From Liolophura sinensis (lineage: Eukaryota > Mollusca > Polyplacophora > Chitonida > Chitonidae): 64,000 nt of DNA. Under the pieces are notes generated by a model. That model searched no databases. It was not told the DNA's origin and saw only the letters and a program-made list of their open reading frames with translations. Where the stretch lies: contig NC_088302.1 in NCBI RefSeq assembly GCF_032854445.1, positions 42,102,191-42,166,190 on the forward strand, read 5' to 3'. The translations under genes were made by a program, and so were the position numbers. The stretch's first letter is position 1; each line of letters starts with the position of its first letter. Below, in pieces: positions 33,845 through 46,257 of this stretch.

Positions 33845-36255
33845 TTCATACACGCGTGCATACACCAACCCACACGCATGCAAAAATTCCCTCCTGTATT
33901 GTTAAATTTAGGCCAATATACCTACCAACTTACAAAAGAGCCAAAAGCTGATTAGTGATACAATCTAATGGCAAATCAATGCAAGAAAGAACAGTGTAAT
34001 AAATCCTATAGGTAATTTTCAGTGAAAGAGACATCAATCAAGCTGTACTAGCAAAACCCAACAGCTATATTACAGACATTACAGAGCTCCAAACTGTCAA
34101 GAAATAAATTATCCAAGTTGCCTAATGTCTTTTTTCCATCAGAAGTCTTTTTTGATTATGGTTTCCGCAAAGATCAGTTTCCTTCTCCAGTTTGATACAG
34201 TTCATAGGTTGAAATTATACCTTATGTATATTTACATGGGCTCTCTTGGTTAGAACCTCCTGTAAAAGTTTTGGTTACAGACCTCTAAAAATATTTTATT
34301 TTGCATTACTCTTGACCAATGCTTATCTCTTCACCCTCCCGCAGTTTTTACCAGTCAAATTTCGCTCAAATAGATTTTTTTTACCCTTCTTCTTCACGTA
34401 TATCATGTAATTGGCTTTTATTTTCTTTCACATATATCCCCTTTTGTTGTTTCATCGAAATACGAATTAATGGGAAGGTTGTAAATTGCAACCTGGACGA
34501 ATTTTCCATGCACGGATAAATGGGATTTTATAAACGGGGAGCAACTAACAAATACCAGAATCGAAAATATGGGAATCTTTGTTCACAAATGGTATAAATA
34601 CAGTTTTCTGAACCTATCTCCAGGGCTGTCTGTATGTCGTGGTTTGTATGACTACAATAATTATCGTACCTGGAGGGAACGACTAAATTAGGCTCTGAAA
34701 TAAGAGGTAATGGCATACTGTTCTGTCCTGATGGCGTGTGAAATACGCGTTCGACATGCCTTCCGCAAGTGCGCGATGAATAGAGAATTAGTGAAGGAGG
34801 TCATCGACTCGCCAGCTCCATTCCTTATTTAACTGAGATGGCAGAAAAGCCTAATTCGTGACATTAGGCAGAGAAAGGAAGTTTCATACCCGCTGGCTTT
34901 ATGTAGCCTACTCACGAAAACAGAACGTTAGAAAATATCATTACAATGATTTGTCAGAACATATACAGCAACAATACAGGAATACATGTATCACATAACA
35001 TCTTAGTTATGAATGTATTTACACAAATGTATTTACATAAATATATACAGTTTTGTCGTAAGAACGTGATGGTGTGATCAAAACGGCCAGAGAAATTCAC
35101 TCCAATGGAATATTCTGTATTAACATAAAGTTATTTTTAGTCCTCCGCATTTGTCATTGTCTTCCGTCCTAAATAGTTAAACAAGGTGTTAATCCTCTGT
35201 GATCGCCAATCAAATGTACGGTTGACTTAAGATACTGTATCATAACTAAAATTAAACTTAGTTAATTCTAACTAAAGTTTATTATAAAGCGTGATTATTA
35301 ATACTGAGTTTATTACAATATGTATTACTAAGAATATTTCTACTCGTATTTTAAGACTTTTTGAAGTGGAATTGAATGCATTCAAGTCTGGTTTCCTCTA
35401 TCCTTAAATCTCATATCAGAGAATAAATCACCAATAAAGCAAGACGTGAAACATCTATCAAATAAATAAATGCATTCAATGGTTTGTATTCACAAATTTG
35501 AATTCTACACCGCCGTCTTTAGGGACTATACTGCCATGGGTAGGGGACGCGGACGTACCATAATCTTCTTAGGGGATCTGGAAGCGAAGCGGACAGAGTC
35601 CTTTGAGGCAATTCTGACGATGAATATTCTCACCTATTTACTGAAGCGGTTCCAGTTTTAGCGTGCACTGCAGTGTGTTTTATGATCTCCGTACGGTTTT
35701 TCTTCTATTTGGGTACAAAAACCCGCTAGAGCATCGTCTTATGAATTATTATATTATTATTATTATTATTATAATAAAAGTTTAGTGTTGCCTGTTCACA
35801 CTCTTTAGCTGTATGATACAAAATTGTCACTTTTCCAGCGGTTCGACCAGGCCTTGATTAAAAAATGCTTTTCGCAGGGTAACGTGACCGAGTCGCTAAA
35901 TTCGGGCCGACTCATCTTTTTCTGAAAATGTGAGAATTTCCTTTTTCGAGAGGCAAACATTGCCGAACACAACCACTGCCTTGTTCCGGTTTACCGAAAT
36001 GAATGTAGGTCCTGACAATCAAGCAATGGCATTACTTCTTTGTATGGAACATTGGCTATGGTGATTGAAAAGCCAACTGGGTAGAACAATGAAATCAACA
36101 GACAATGCAGCATAGGCAGATAAAAATTAACGAGGAAAACAAATCTATATTTATATTCTATATCTGGAATTTATTGTTTTTGAAATTGTTTTTGCGGTTA
36201 CCGACATGGAACATCCTTTAATGGCCTGCGATTGCTATAAAAATGTCGGGTTTAA
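33845..36255. other. no recognised gene; TTA microsatellite
   Basis: A (TTA)n run of about nine units lies at 35746-35772. The remainder is unique and AT-rich, with no gene model. Confidence 0.5.
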
Positions 36256-36261
36256 TTTACT

Positions 36262-36405
36262 TATTTATTATATTTGATTGGTATTTTACGTTGAACTGAA
36301 GAATATTTCACTTATACGACGAGGGCCAACATTATGATGGGAGGAAACAGGGCAGGACCTGGTGAAACTCACGAACATCCGGAGTTTACTGGCAGACCTG
36401 TCGGA
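36262..36405 (-). mobile_element. SINE fragment (family A)
   Basis: TTATTATATTTGATTGGTAT followed by AAGAATATTTCACTTATACG and the central block; moderately diverged, no tRNA-like head. It abuts the 3' end of a LINE on its right. Confidence 0.8.
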
Positions 36406-36409
36406 TTTT

Positions 36410-37430
36410 TTGTAATTGTAATTCTTTATTTGATTTTTGTGTATTTCCCACAGCTCTATAGCCACGAGGGGATCTCCTCAATATAAAATCAATGTCTATA
36501 CATAAAATAACATAGACAACAAAGAGAACAAATGACATGTACATATACAGAATAAAGTGATGCGAACAAAGAAAGATCAAAATTAAATCATATTACTGCT
36601 GGGCTTGGATGGTGAATCTATTGGATATGATTATAAAATTATGTACAGATTTTAATACAGAAGGATGAACTCCAGGAGATATAATTCTAAAGATGCTTTC
36701 TAGCATGTACTTTCTATGAGTGGCATAGGCAAGGCAGTCAAGGAAATAATGAGATGCATTTTCACATTTATGTTTACATTTACTACACGGCTGATCGTCG
36801 ATAATGCTATATTTAAAGAGGTCACCGTGAAGAGCGCTCAGTTCCATTCTCATTCTACAGAGCACAATAGAGGGAAAGGTGTCAGATGAATTATACACAG
36901 ATGTTAGATCACGGTTAATACTGTCTTGAGAGTACAAAACGCTCTTAACTGTTTCCAGTGAAGACTTTTGGATATGAACAGGCAATGAATTCCATTCTTT
37001 GGTAGTCTTGGGAAAGAAGGATGAATAGAAAATCTGAGAAAACCTGAGAAAATCTGGCACTTAAATAATTGAAAGTGATGTTTATTTCTAAGATTGTAGG
37101 CATTTGTATCGCTGTTATATCTCAGTAAGGCCTTTAGGTATGGAGGAGAGAGCCCATTGATGATTTTATGAAAAAAAACAGAATGCGCTTGGATCTACGC
37201 TGACTATATAGGGGTTCCCATTTTTGTTCGACGCAAGCCCCTGTGCATAACAATGCTGCTCGGCTTTGGACATTTTCCAATGAGCTTGATATTGAAACGC
37301 TGCAGTTGTCAAATAGAAAATATCCATATTCAATAGAAGACCTTATCAAGCCAAAGTACGGAGTGAACATACACTTTCTAGTAAGTGTTCGCACGGTCCG
37401 ACTAATCATACTCAATTTCATATAACTTTT
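36410..37430 (-). pseudogene. 3' end of a dead non-LTR retrotransposon (LINE)
   Basis: Minus-strand peptide blocks match the C-terminal part of a LINE ORF2. At 37421-37134 there is FGLIRSSIEYGYFLFDNC, then LENVQSRAALLCTGA and a WEPLYSQRRSKRILFF segment. After a frameshift at an 8-A run (about 37169-37176) come NGLSPPYLKALLRYNSD and NAYNLRNK. At 37060-36593 there is FFPKTTKEWNSLPVHIQKSS, then CSKCKHKCENASHYFLDC, a cysteine/histidine cluster usual at this position. The finger, palm and endonuclease domains are not present, so the copy is 5'-truncated. An untranslated tail reaches about 36410. The enzyme cannot be made. Confidence 0.85.
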
Positions 37431-38955
37431 CTTAACTTATTATTTGGCATACAATGCTTATACGGATGTTTATACACGACCTTCTCCAAGACCTTAGAAA
37501 GGGAGGGTTGAAGGGGCGATAATTAGAAACGTCATGTCTATCTCCTTTTTAAAATACCGGACAGACTTGAGAGAGCTTCCATGATGCTGGAAAGACAGCT
37601 GTCCGTAACGAATAATTAAAAATTCGGATTTGAAGCTAAGATTCAGTGAAAATGGGAACATTAAGAAACTGGTGTTTTAAAGGGATTGTTGAATTGGTTT
37701 TGCTATGATCAACTTGGAGCGCCCGTTCGAGGTATACTTAAGTCGGACTTGGTACTCAGATGGATGACATTTTAGCTATAGTGTGCTATGATATGGTGTC
37801 GTACCTGGCGGTGCTTTGGGTTTGCTGACCGGTCTGTAGTCATCCCCGCATGTGTAAATAGAACCAACGGGGCAAAATCTTGGTCACTCGATATCTATAT
37901 CGAGCCGAACAGACCGATGTGTTGGACCAAGGTTTCCTAACTGGAGGCACTATACAACCCGAACGGCTGAGCTATGGTAAGGCCTGACCGCTCAGCCCTT
38001 CGATGCCACTAGATTATGACGGTAGGCTAAATATTCGGGTAGCCTCTCTGAGCGAGCCGAGGTGACTAGTAGGAAGTAATATTTATTTATTTTTCTTCTT
38101 TCGACACAACATGGTTATAATTTGTTCATTCTGGGTGATATTTTCGAGTGGTAAAGATGCTGGGTTGGGTTTGTCACGGGCTTGTTGTGGTTTGCCGCGG
38201 TTATTGATTTAACTTTGTTTGGCAGTCACGTTCCTGGACATTGTCTCCTCACACAGTGGGAACAGGACGCGTTAGATTTTGATCGTTTTTGCTGGTTCAC
38301 TGCAAATACATGTACGCGTAATATTGTGATAAATGTACTGCCTTGCACTATAAATGTTATACAGTATGGTGTCTGCATTTATTGAAATCTCTGGTTGACC
38401 TGTTTAGGCTTTGAGCTGAAAGAATGCTTGGTATTTTTGGCTAAGTAACGCCATTCCAGGTCGTCGCCTAACGCGCATAGAGGGATATTTGGCTTGTTTA
38501 GTATTTTGGTTTGAATGCGAAGGTATACGTGCAGTTTTTGTGAATGTTTACATGCTTGGAGATGTATGTTTTGTCTTGTTGGTGATATTATCGCTATATT
38601 CAGTATGGTTTAACGGTAAATTATACGAGTGTTGATACATTATTTTGTTCGATAATTGGTAATTGTAATGGTTTTCATAAACACTGCGAATAAAATGGCT
38701 ATTGATATTAGTAGTAGTTTATTCAGTACCGTTGTTCTTGCTCTGCTTTCTTAGCCATGGATGCATAAATGCACTTCCTGTCCTTACTTCCTTTGTTGTA
38801 GCTGCTGAGGGCTAAGTGATTGACGCTAAAAGATGCAGTTGTTGTAGAGTTGTATGGATTTGGTCAGTTATTTGACTTTGTGAAGTTGTTTTAGCACGCA
38901 GTGTTGGAGGGTTACGTAGGATCTGTCCCTCTTTAAGTCTACTCCGGTTACTGGT
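37431..38955. other. no recognised feature
   Basis: Unique sequence with one short open frame (38182-38385) that is not convincing. No repeats recognised. Confidence 0.45.
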
Positions 38956-38961
38956 GGCAGA

Positions 38962-39181
38962 TTCTCCGTGGCATAGTGGTTAGCGTACTGGCGCAACACA
39001 ATGACCCAGGAGGCTAGCACCAAATCGGTAACTGCAAATCCAGTCCATGATGACTTCCTCTCCAGTCAGCCATAAAGCCTGCAAACGATCTTCGTTTTCC
39101 CTGGGCTCTGCTCGGTAATCCTGCCATAATCCAACCGCCGTCGTAACCGTACGGCGTAAAACTCCAACGAAATAAATAAAT
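38962..39181 (+). mobile_element. SINE family A, near full length, diverged
   Basis: Begins with CTCCGTGGCATAGTGGTTAG (A-box region of the tRNA-like head), continues with a GACTTCCTCTCCAGTCAGCC block, and ends CGGCGTAAAACTCCAACGAA plus AAATAAATAAAT. Several internal losses shorten the central domain. Confidence 0.88.
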
Positions 39182-39960
39182 CTGTCCACGCGCCAAACGA
39201 GTTTGTCCAAGTCATCTTGATGACAGGACATGGTTATCTTCGATGCAAAACTTTACCTAAGGCTAGAACATGTATTTAACAGTTAGGTGCCGGGAAAATA
39301 AGCAGTTTTGGGGGGACTGGGACTACGTCTGCGTAGGTCAATTAGTCGGTCGAAGTCACGACAAAATGGTGGACATAATGTTAACGTGAGGGTTCAAAGT
39401 TTGCTTGGTACACTCTCAGTAAGAGTTGGTCTCTCTGGGTAATGGGAATCGCCAAGTTCCACCCTGCTCATTGTCGATAGTGTACGTTAATATGTCCGAC
39501 AGCGGCGACTGACTCATGCAGGACGAAGACTATCTGCTCCTGATACATATGCAAAGGAAGTAGGTTGCAAGAGAGCGTTGGTTGGTGAATGGTCAAGGGT
39601 AGTCCAAGCTAAGTTAAGAAGGACGTCAACAAGGAACGTCAGAAAATTAACTGTTCTCAACACAGGACACACATAAGCCGGGAGCTGCACGTTATACAAT
39701 GTCTCGCATATCCCCCATCTTATATTTCGTTGCTAGCAATACCCTCGGCATTTGTTATACACAAAATTATGCCCCGTCGACATCTTTCGTTTTAATTGAG
39801 CCCTATGAAAAATCATGTCCTATCAGATTGTTGAGCAATTCCTAAGTAGATGTCATACATTCAATGATTATGGTCACTTAATCTATTGGACTACAGATAC
39901 AGTTGGAATCGATTAAGTATGGTCTTGTCTGCCCACGGTTGTGTTCTTGATTTACAACGT
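39182..39960. other. no recognised feature
   Basis: No gene or repeat recognised between two SINE copies. Confidence 0.5.
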
Positions 39961-39965
39961 AATGT

Positions 39966-40051
39966 GCCACTGTCGTAGAAGTAAAAAAAATTGTTGAGTA
40001 CGGCGTAAAACACCAATCAAATAAAGTAAATAAATAAATAAATAAATAAAA
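39966..40051 (+). mobile_element. SINE tail scrap (family A)
   Basis: CACTGTCGTAGAAGTAAAAA, then TTGAGTACGGCGTAAAACAC and an AAAT-rich tail with about six units. Confidence 0.8.
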
Positions 40052-40199
40052 TATATAGAGAATACAAAATGAGTGACCCATTATTTTAATTTTATTAAAC
40101 GAGTGGTGTACTTTTCATTTGTTCCGAGTCTTTGGCAAGGTCAACCTTCATTTATATCAAGAGTTTTATAGCTGCCTACTCACAGGTTGGACAAGGTTG

Positions 40200-40429
40200 A
40201 CACCAGTGGTTATTAGCTAGCGTACCTGGAGCCTCTCACCGCTGTGAGTTCACTGTGAGTTAATCCAGCTCATGCTGGCTTCCACTTCGATCGTATGTGG
40301 GAAGCTCTGTCAACAGCCTGCGGATTGTCGTGGATTTTTGGATTTCCCCCAGGCTCTCTTCTATTCCCTCCCACCATAATGTTATTCGTCAGTATGGCGT
40401 AAAACACCAATCAAATAAGTAAATAAATT
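40200..40429 (+). mobile_element. SINE family A lacking its A box
   Basis: Starts at GGAGCCTCTCACCGCTGTGA (B-box side of the tRNA-like head). GCTCATGCTGGCTTCCAC, the central block and the tail (GTATGGCGTAAAACACCAAT) are all legible. 5'-truncated in the head. Confidence 0.88.
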
Positions 40430-40454
40430 TTGGCCATGGAACGTTTGGGGCTGA

Positions 40455-40478
40455 CCCCCCCCCCCCCCCCCCCCCCCC
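40455..40478. repeat. 24-bp poly-C run
   Basis: An uninterrupted run of 24 C residues followed by an ACCCTCCTCC run. It lies about 25 bp after a SINE tail. Length may be affected by sequencing or assembly. Confidence 0.95.
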
Positions 40479-40499
40479 ACCCTCCTCCAACACTAAACG

Positions 40500-40680
40500 T
40501 CAACATTATAAAAACTATAGCGTAGAAAGTGAAAGAAGAGCAGCGAAGACACTGGTTCTTGGCAAATGGTCACACGTAACGCAAACTCCGGCTTGTCACT
40601 ATACCTTAGGGTTTTCGGTATAACCGGGAATGCCTAAACAGTAGCAACGTGCACATCCCCTAGAAAGCAGAATGAGGTTA
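40500..40680 (+). repeat. dispersed low-copy repeat, second copy
   Basis: Similar in order to 28250-28450 (GCAAATGGTCACACGTAACG, TAAACAGTAGCAACG, AAAGCAGAATGAGG). Unknown class. Confidence 0.45.
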
Positions 40681-41129
40681 GAATAATGCAGTAATGTGAA
40701 ATGCAATTTATTACACGTTAATGGTCTAAAAGTAGTGACAAAATATCGTTTTGTGATTACATTTAATAAACAATCAGATTAAAACATTGTAAAGAGCCTA
40801 GGCCTTGTCGACGCTTTGTTCACCAAGAGAATCCTTCCTGACTGTGCAGAAATACAGCATGCAAGACTACTACAGAGAATGTAAAACGAGAACAGTGACG
40901 ACAACTAGTGTGATATTCGTTGCATTTTACCTAGCATGCTTTGAGACATGTATCTGGGACATTTTACCTGATGTGGTTAGATTTATCAAAAAAGTGTCAT
41001 CTTAACTAGGGTATATGACGGGTGGCATTATACCTAAAGCTATACTAGTCTGCAGTGGCATTTGACCAAATATGCTTTAATATGAATGGCTTACTAACTG
41101 GCAAATACCAAAGACTTTAAAACTGGAGC

Positions 41130-41960
41130 TTGTTGCTGGCTCGCTTATCACTCAGCACTGAATGGCTAGACCAAGGAAATAAGACTGGTTGGCCCGATGT
41201 TTGTATAATGTGAACCAGTGGGGTGTGATGTCTGGCGTCTTCGGCATGATATTTCACTGGCGGAAGCACTTTTGAGTTCAGGGCCTGCTGTCTGCCTCTG
41301 CATTAGAATGTTCCAGAATACGCTCAGTTCGGGGCCTGTTTGTTTACGACAAGTGTTCAAGAATTTTCTTATTCTAGACAATTCCACCAGTCTATATAAG
41401 ACCTATGAAAGCAGGTCAGAGGAGAAAGGAGAATTATTGAGAGTTTTGGATGCTTTCGCTGTGTGTTACCTTAGTAGGCCTTTTGTGCTGAATTTTGATG
41501 TTTCATAGGCCTCTGGCTTTGTTACATCCTATCTCCACCGAGCACTTGTTCAGTCTAAACTTGTATATTTAATTTGTGCTCTTGTGTACACATGCTTATT
41601 AGTACACGGACCCTGTCTGTGGAATTTTGTGTATATTTCGTCATACACTCAGTTATACTGTGGATTTTCCCTCTTATGAATATTGCCTGTGTGCATTTTA
41701 AGCATTGTGGAGTATATGCGTCCGTTTGGACTTGACACCTGTTGTACATGTAAGTACTTTAATATTTGTATAGATACTGCTATCCTTTCTTGTTAAACTT
41801 AAGTACTTTAGTATTTGTAAAAGTCTTGTTATCTGTTCTTGTTAAACCTAATAAATTGTTTTAAAATAAAATCTACTGGTTTTGGTTACTTTTTTGTGCG
41901 GCTAAACTGTCGTGTATTTCGAACAAGCCATCTCTTTATAATACAGACAGTTTGGGTCGT
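41130..41960 (+). mobile_element. possible solo LTR or other dispersed element
   Basis: The stretch has CTGGTTGGCCCGATGTTTGT, a GGCGTCTTCGGCATGATATT block and, further on, AATAAATTG...AATAAAATCTACTGG polyadenylation-like motifs, with GGGTCGTAACAAAATG just downstream near 41950. The first blocks match a dispersed molluscan repeat from memory, and the latter recall the end of an LTR. No second copy in this window confirms borders. Open frames here are incidental. Confidence 0.25.
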
Positions 41961-41989
41961 AACAAAATGTACACATTACCAAGGTTAAA

Positions 41990-42060
41990 CTCACAAGAGA
42001 CCGGATTTCACCGGTTACGTGTGACCATTTGTCAGTTTTCACACTGTCGCTGCTCCAGTT
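41990..42060 (-). repeat. partial inverted copy of the dispersed repeat at 40500-40680
   Basis: CCGGTTACGTGTGACCATTT matches the reverse complement of the block near 40563-40590. Short and diverged. Confidence 0.4.
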
Positions 42061-43565
42061 TTACTTTTCATGTTGTCGTCTTTGGAATTCCGCCCGTTCT
42101 TTTCTGTAACCATTCGTCTTTTTTTTTCTGAAAACCCCAGCAAATTTTTCCACGTAAAGTTTTATGGTTTTAGAAAGTGCATAAAATGATACAAGGTGAT
42201 TTTAAAGTGACCTGATTAACATGGGACATGTCTCGTCATGAGGTGATCCTGGCTAGCCTGTGTATGAGTCGCCAATGGATTTCGTACGTCTTAAACGTCT
42301 TAGACAAAGCTCTAGTATTGATAAATATTATGTTTTGCAGAGATGTTCTTCAAGATCACATGGCTATAAAGAACAAGAGACGGAAAGAAACGGGCATCTA
42401 ATGTCTTTTCTTGGAGGTATAAAGTTTTTCTAATGGGAGCCTATTACCGCATTGTGTCCGTCATACTCTGAGGAGGATCGGATAACATTATGAATAGATA
42501 AAACATACCCTTCGGCTTCCCGTTATCCGGTATTCCCCTGGATAAGTTATGTGACAGTATGTCTGCAGTCTGAGTCTGATCTATTAGCAGCAGTGGTAAT
42601 TATCCAACAGACTATCGGAGTAATCATTCGTTTTCAAAGCTTCATGTATATTTTTATGACTGTGTTACCTAACGTACAAATGCTCTCATTCTTCATGTCA
42701 GTCCTCCACGTCAATGCTGTCTGATATTTTACATTTAAAAAGAACAACATGCCTTTATGTCGGACTGAACTTCCAAATATACACCCTGTAATACAAACTA
42801 AGGGAAGTTGAGCGAGACTAAATTTGGGGCATGTAAATACGACATTATACACAGCTACAAGCTAAAACGTTAACAGTTCTAAAGTTACACGTGCAAAGAA
42901 TGTAAAAAATTTATATCTATGTCAACAATTTAGGAATCAAAATTTGAAGCTGGTTTCCCTATCCCTATTAAACGCGAGTAACTCGCTATTACGAGCAGCT
43001 TTTTTCAGTATATACTAACAGTGTTACTCTCACCGTTTATTTACTTATTACACTGTCGGTTATCGTTATATTTAAGAATTTTTCACTTCGAGTTGGTGGA
43101 CATATCGACAATCTATCAATTAAGTTTCTATATCTATAAATTAAAATTGGGTTTCTTTTTCTTAATCAATACCAGTGGCACATTATTATCAGTACATAAC
43201 TGCAGTTTTGCTTTAGAATACTTGCAGTGTTAGTTGTACTTTTATTTTATGTTTATTTAGTCCTCTGATTGTTGCTAAAAGCCTGATTTAAAACTTTTGC
43301 ATTTCCATTGAGGGTAAGTATTAAGGGTGGGGGTTTAGACTTGCACACTGTATTGACAAGTGATCTTAAGCAGAGAGAGCAGTCACGCGAGTGTCGTCCA
43401 CGGCGTAGGAGATTTATCAAATAGTAAATGTTTTACTAGCTGTTAAAAATAAAAATAAAATAAAATTTAAACTCAAAAAGAAATTTTAGTCAGCTGTTAC
43501 AGTGGAGCAAAGCAGAAAACAGTTTCCATTTGAATGCGTATAACTGTATTTTTTCGGAAGCATTG
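42061..43565. other. no recognised feature
   Basis: AT-rich unique sequence; short open frames only. Confidence 0.5.
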
Positions 43566-43570
43566 TGTGC

Positions 43571-44200
43571 AATGTGTATGTATGTATGTATGTTTGGGGT
43601 ATAACGTCGCACTTAACAATTCTTTCAGCCATTTGACATCGAGGAGTCATTAGATGTGTGTACATATACTGTGTCTTCCATGCCGCTGAAGTCCATGCCG
43701 CCAAAGTGCTGCCTCCACTGAAGCATATTGCCGAAGACACCAGACATGACACCCCACTCAGTCACATTATACTTACACCGGTCCAACCAGGCATGTTTCC
43801 TTGCTGTAGTCTCTCAATGCTGAGCGCCAAGACAATCAGCAGCAAGTATCACTTATAATTTATTTATTCATTTATTTATTTGAGTGGTGTTTTACGCCGT
43901 ACACAAGAATATTTCACTTATCCGAAGGCGGTCAACATTACGGTGGGAGGAAACCGGGCAGAGCGCGGGGGAAATCCGCGACCCTCCACAGGTTGCGCCA
44001 CACCTTCCCAAGTACGGTGGGAGAGGAAGATATCTCGAGCTGGACTTGAACTCACAGTGACCACATTGGTGGCGGGCTCCTGGGTCGTTGCGTGCTAATC
44101 CTCCCCCCCCCACGGAGGCCCCTATCATATTTAAAGTCTTTCCTTTGACTCGGGTTTGATCCCACATCTTCCGACGTCGGAAGCATTACTGTCACTACAC
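43571..44200 (-). mobile_element. SINE family B, split by a family A insertion
   Basis: The left part 43571-43857 has a TATG repeat tail, TTTGGGGTATAACGTCGCAC and TGCTGAGCGCCAAGAC, matching the family B tail and central region. The right part 44123-44200 has AAAGTCTTTCCTTTGACTCG and GGGTTTGATCCCACATC, the family B head side. A family A copy occupies the gap. A TATCA motif is repeated at both junctions and may be the target duplication. Confidence 0.8.
43858..44122 (-). mobile_element. SINE family A nested in family B
   Basis: Nearly full length on the minus strand: ends in ATTT repeats at 43858-43885, contains all central blocks and AGCTGGACTTGAACTCACAG (B box side), and reaches GTGGGGGGGGGAGG/CCACGGAGGCCCC head sequence. 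The A box is damaged by a run of nine C/G. Confidence 0.92.
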
Positions 44201-45185
44201 ATTATAATTACGCATGTATGAAATGAAAAAGCTAAACATGAAACAGGCACAATGAACGTTATGCGTTACAAATACAAGTAAAGCTTTATAATGTGTGACA
44301 TTGAAACCAGTGCCTGAATCGTTATAGTTTACATAAAATAATTTAAGTAAAAGTTATGTTCGAAGGAACGCTGGTCATTTCCTTACAGTGCTGACGGAAG
44401 ACTTAGTATTACGGACAATACAAACTTATCTCCAACTAATTTGTTATACGGATGACTAATTCATCATAAAAATTACTAATTAACGAATTATCACTTGGTT
44501 ACAATGATTTAACAAATGTCGAATTTCGAGCTCATGGCTTTTCAGGTCACTGGAAAGTCTTGTTTCTCTCACGAATGTCTCCAAGATCCCTCAAAACAGC
44601 GTCCTCAGTCAGCCTGGTGGTTACACTCTGGTAGTTACACTCTGGTGAGGAGTGCGGTGTTTCACTATGACAGCAGCTACCGCATCGGTGTGCGACGAAT
44701 GCTGCTGTGAGTTCGCAATGAGGAAATGACAAAGTCAATCCATGGGTTGATTACTGCTGCTTTATTAGAACTGTTATTTGTTGTGTAGGTACACCGTTTG
44801 AGCAAATTCGCACGCTCCGCAAAAAAATACATCAATCCAGTTCACAAAGCTCCTTACACGTGAAACTAAAAACAAAGAGCGATATTATATTTAGCACACA
44901 ATCGTACATCTGAATTTACGTCATTAAAGTCAAGAAAAGTGGACAAACTGTGACATCTCCTGTCAGTTATCGATAGCTTCAACTCCCACGCAGGTTCACA
45001 CTCATTGTAAACACATGTTTACATCGTAAAAACATTATCTGAGCTAATCCTGAGAAATACATAGCACCATGGATCCTCAAAACCTTGCAACAACGCAAGT
45101 TCTGAGCTGCTGTGACAACCGAAAGGCACTCGATGTCGTTTCCATGGCACCTGTGTCACAGAACGATTAAGTCCCAAATGCGACA
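44201..45185. other. no recognised feature
   Basis: Unique sequence. An 11-bp motif TACACTCTGGT is directly duplicated near 44625-44650. No gene. Confidence 0.5.
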
Positions 45186-45189
45186 ACTC

Positions 45190-45305
45190 CCTATCTTTAT
45201 TGACGACAGTAAAAGGTCATGTATACAGTTACATGGTTCCTCAGTGTCAAGGACAATACTGACACCTTCAAAACCTCGTGGGCTCTAGTCTGTTTTAGTT
45301 CTTTA
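45190..45305 (+). repeat. dispersed repeat paralogous to 53045-53140
   Basis: Shares AAAGGTCATGTAT(A/T)CAGTTACA and CAGTGTCAAGGAC(A/G)ATAC blocks, then AAAAC(C)TCG, with 53045-53140 in the same orientation. Class unknown; possibly part of an older transposon. Confidence 0.6.
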
Positions 45306-45628
45306 TGAAAAGTTTCCCACACAATTAGTTGTGAAATTCAGATCACGAAAACCGTACTCAATGTAAGTAAAAGGATATGCATCCAGGATAGAGTAACCAT
45401 AAACTGAATAATACATGAGAAATTTATGAAAACTACCAGGTTTTATTCGTACATATTTATTGTTTAAATAATCTCCTAACAATGAAATATGATAGTGCAT
45501 GTGACGTGGCGTAATGGACTCTCATGAAACACCATTCATCTCATGTTCGAATAACCCAGTGCATCATTTCTTTGAAGCGCTATAGATATTTAATCAATTG
45601 CGAGATATCACGTTTACAACAATTTGTT

Positions 45629-45803
45629 AAGTCCAGCTCATACTGGCTTCCTCTCTGGTCGCACGTGGGAAGGTCTATCAGCAACATATGGAGGGTCGTG
45701 GGTTTCCCCTGTGCTCTGCCCGGACTCCTGCAGTGCTTGTCGCCGTCGTATATGTGAAGTATTATTGGGTACGGCATAAAACAACACTCACATAAATAAA
45801 TAC
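45629..45803 (+). mobile_element. SINE fragment (family A)
   Basis: Starts at AAGTCCAGCTCATACTGGCT (B box side), then the central domain and a diverged tail (GGGTACGGCATAAAACAACA) with short AAAT repeats. The A box is missing. Confidence 0.87.
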
Positions 45804-46257
45804 AACAACAACTCAGTGCAGGTACAGAGATTGGCGGATAAGGCTACAGTACCACAGGAGGTACCCATTCCTCGACAGTTCACTGGAATCTACGTCTATT
45901 CTATGCTCTGTCAAAAGTGTCACCGATCGCCAACAAGTGACCTAAATAGCTTTCATGCTTACAGCCCGATTAACGAACTTGGTCAATGTGGAAAACGAAA
46001 ATTGGTACCGTACTTACCTTTTCGGTTCGTTTAGAACAGCGAGTTGTATAATTTTACAAGAATATGTTACGGCTTATGATGGCATGGTCATTTCCATTGG
46101 TGATTCTGTCAATTAGCCACCTGTATGAGATTTCTTTCAGATGCTCTTTTTTCAGTATCTCGACCATGAGATACCATCTTGGTATCTCGACCATGTCAAA
46201 ATCATACCTAGGCTCTATGGGCCAAAACGGACACAAGCACCCGCAAAGGCGTGCAAG

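Noticed and set aside
35746-35772. CRISPR-like or other ordered array
   Set aside because: It is a simple (TTA)n microsatellite. No spaced direct repeats of CRISPR type occur anywhere in the window.
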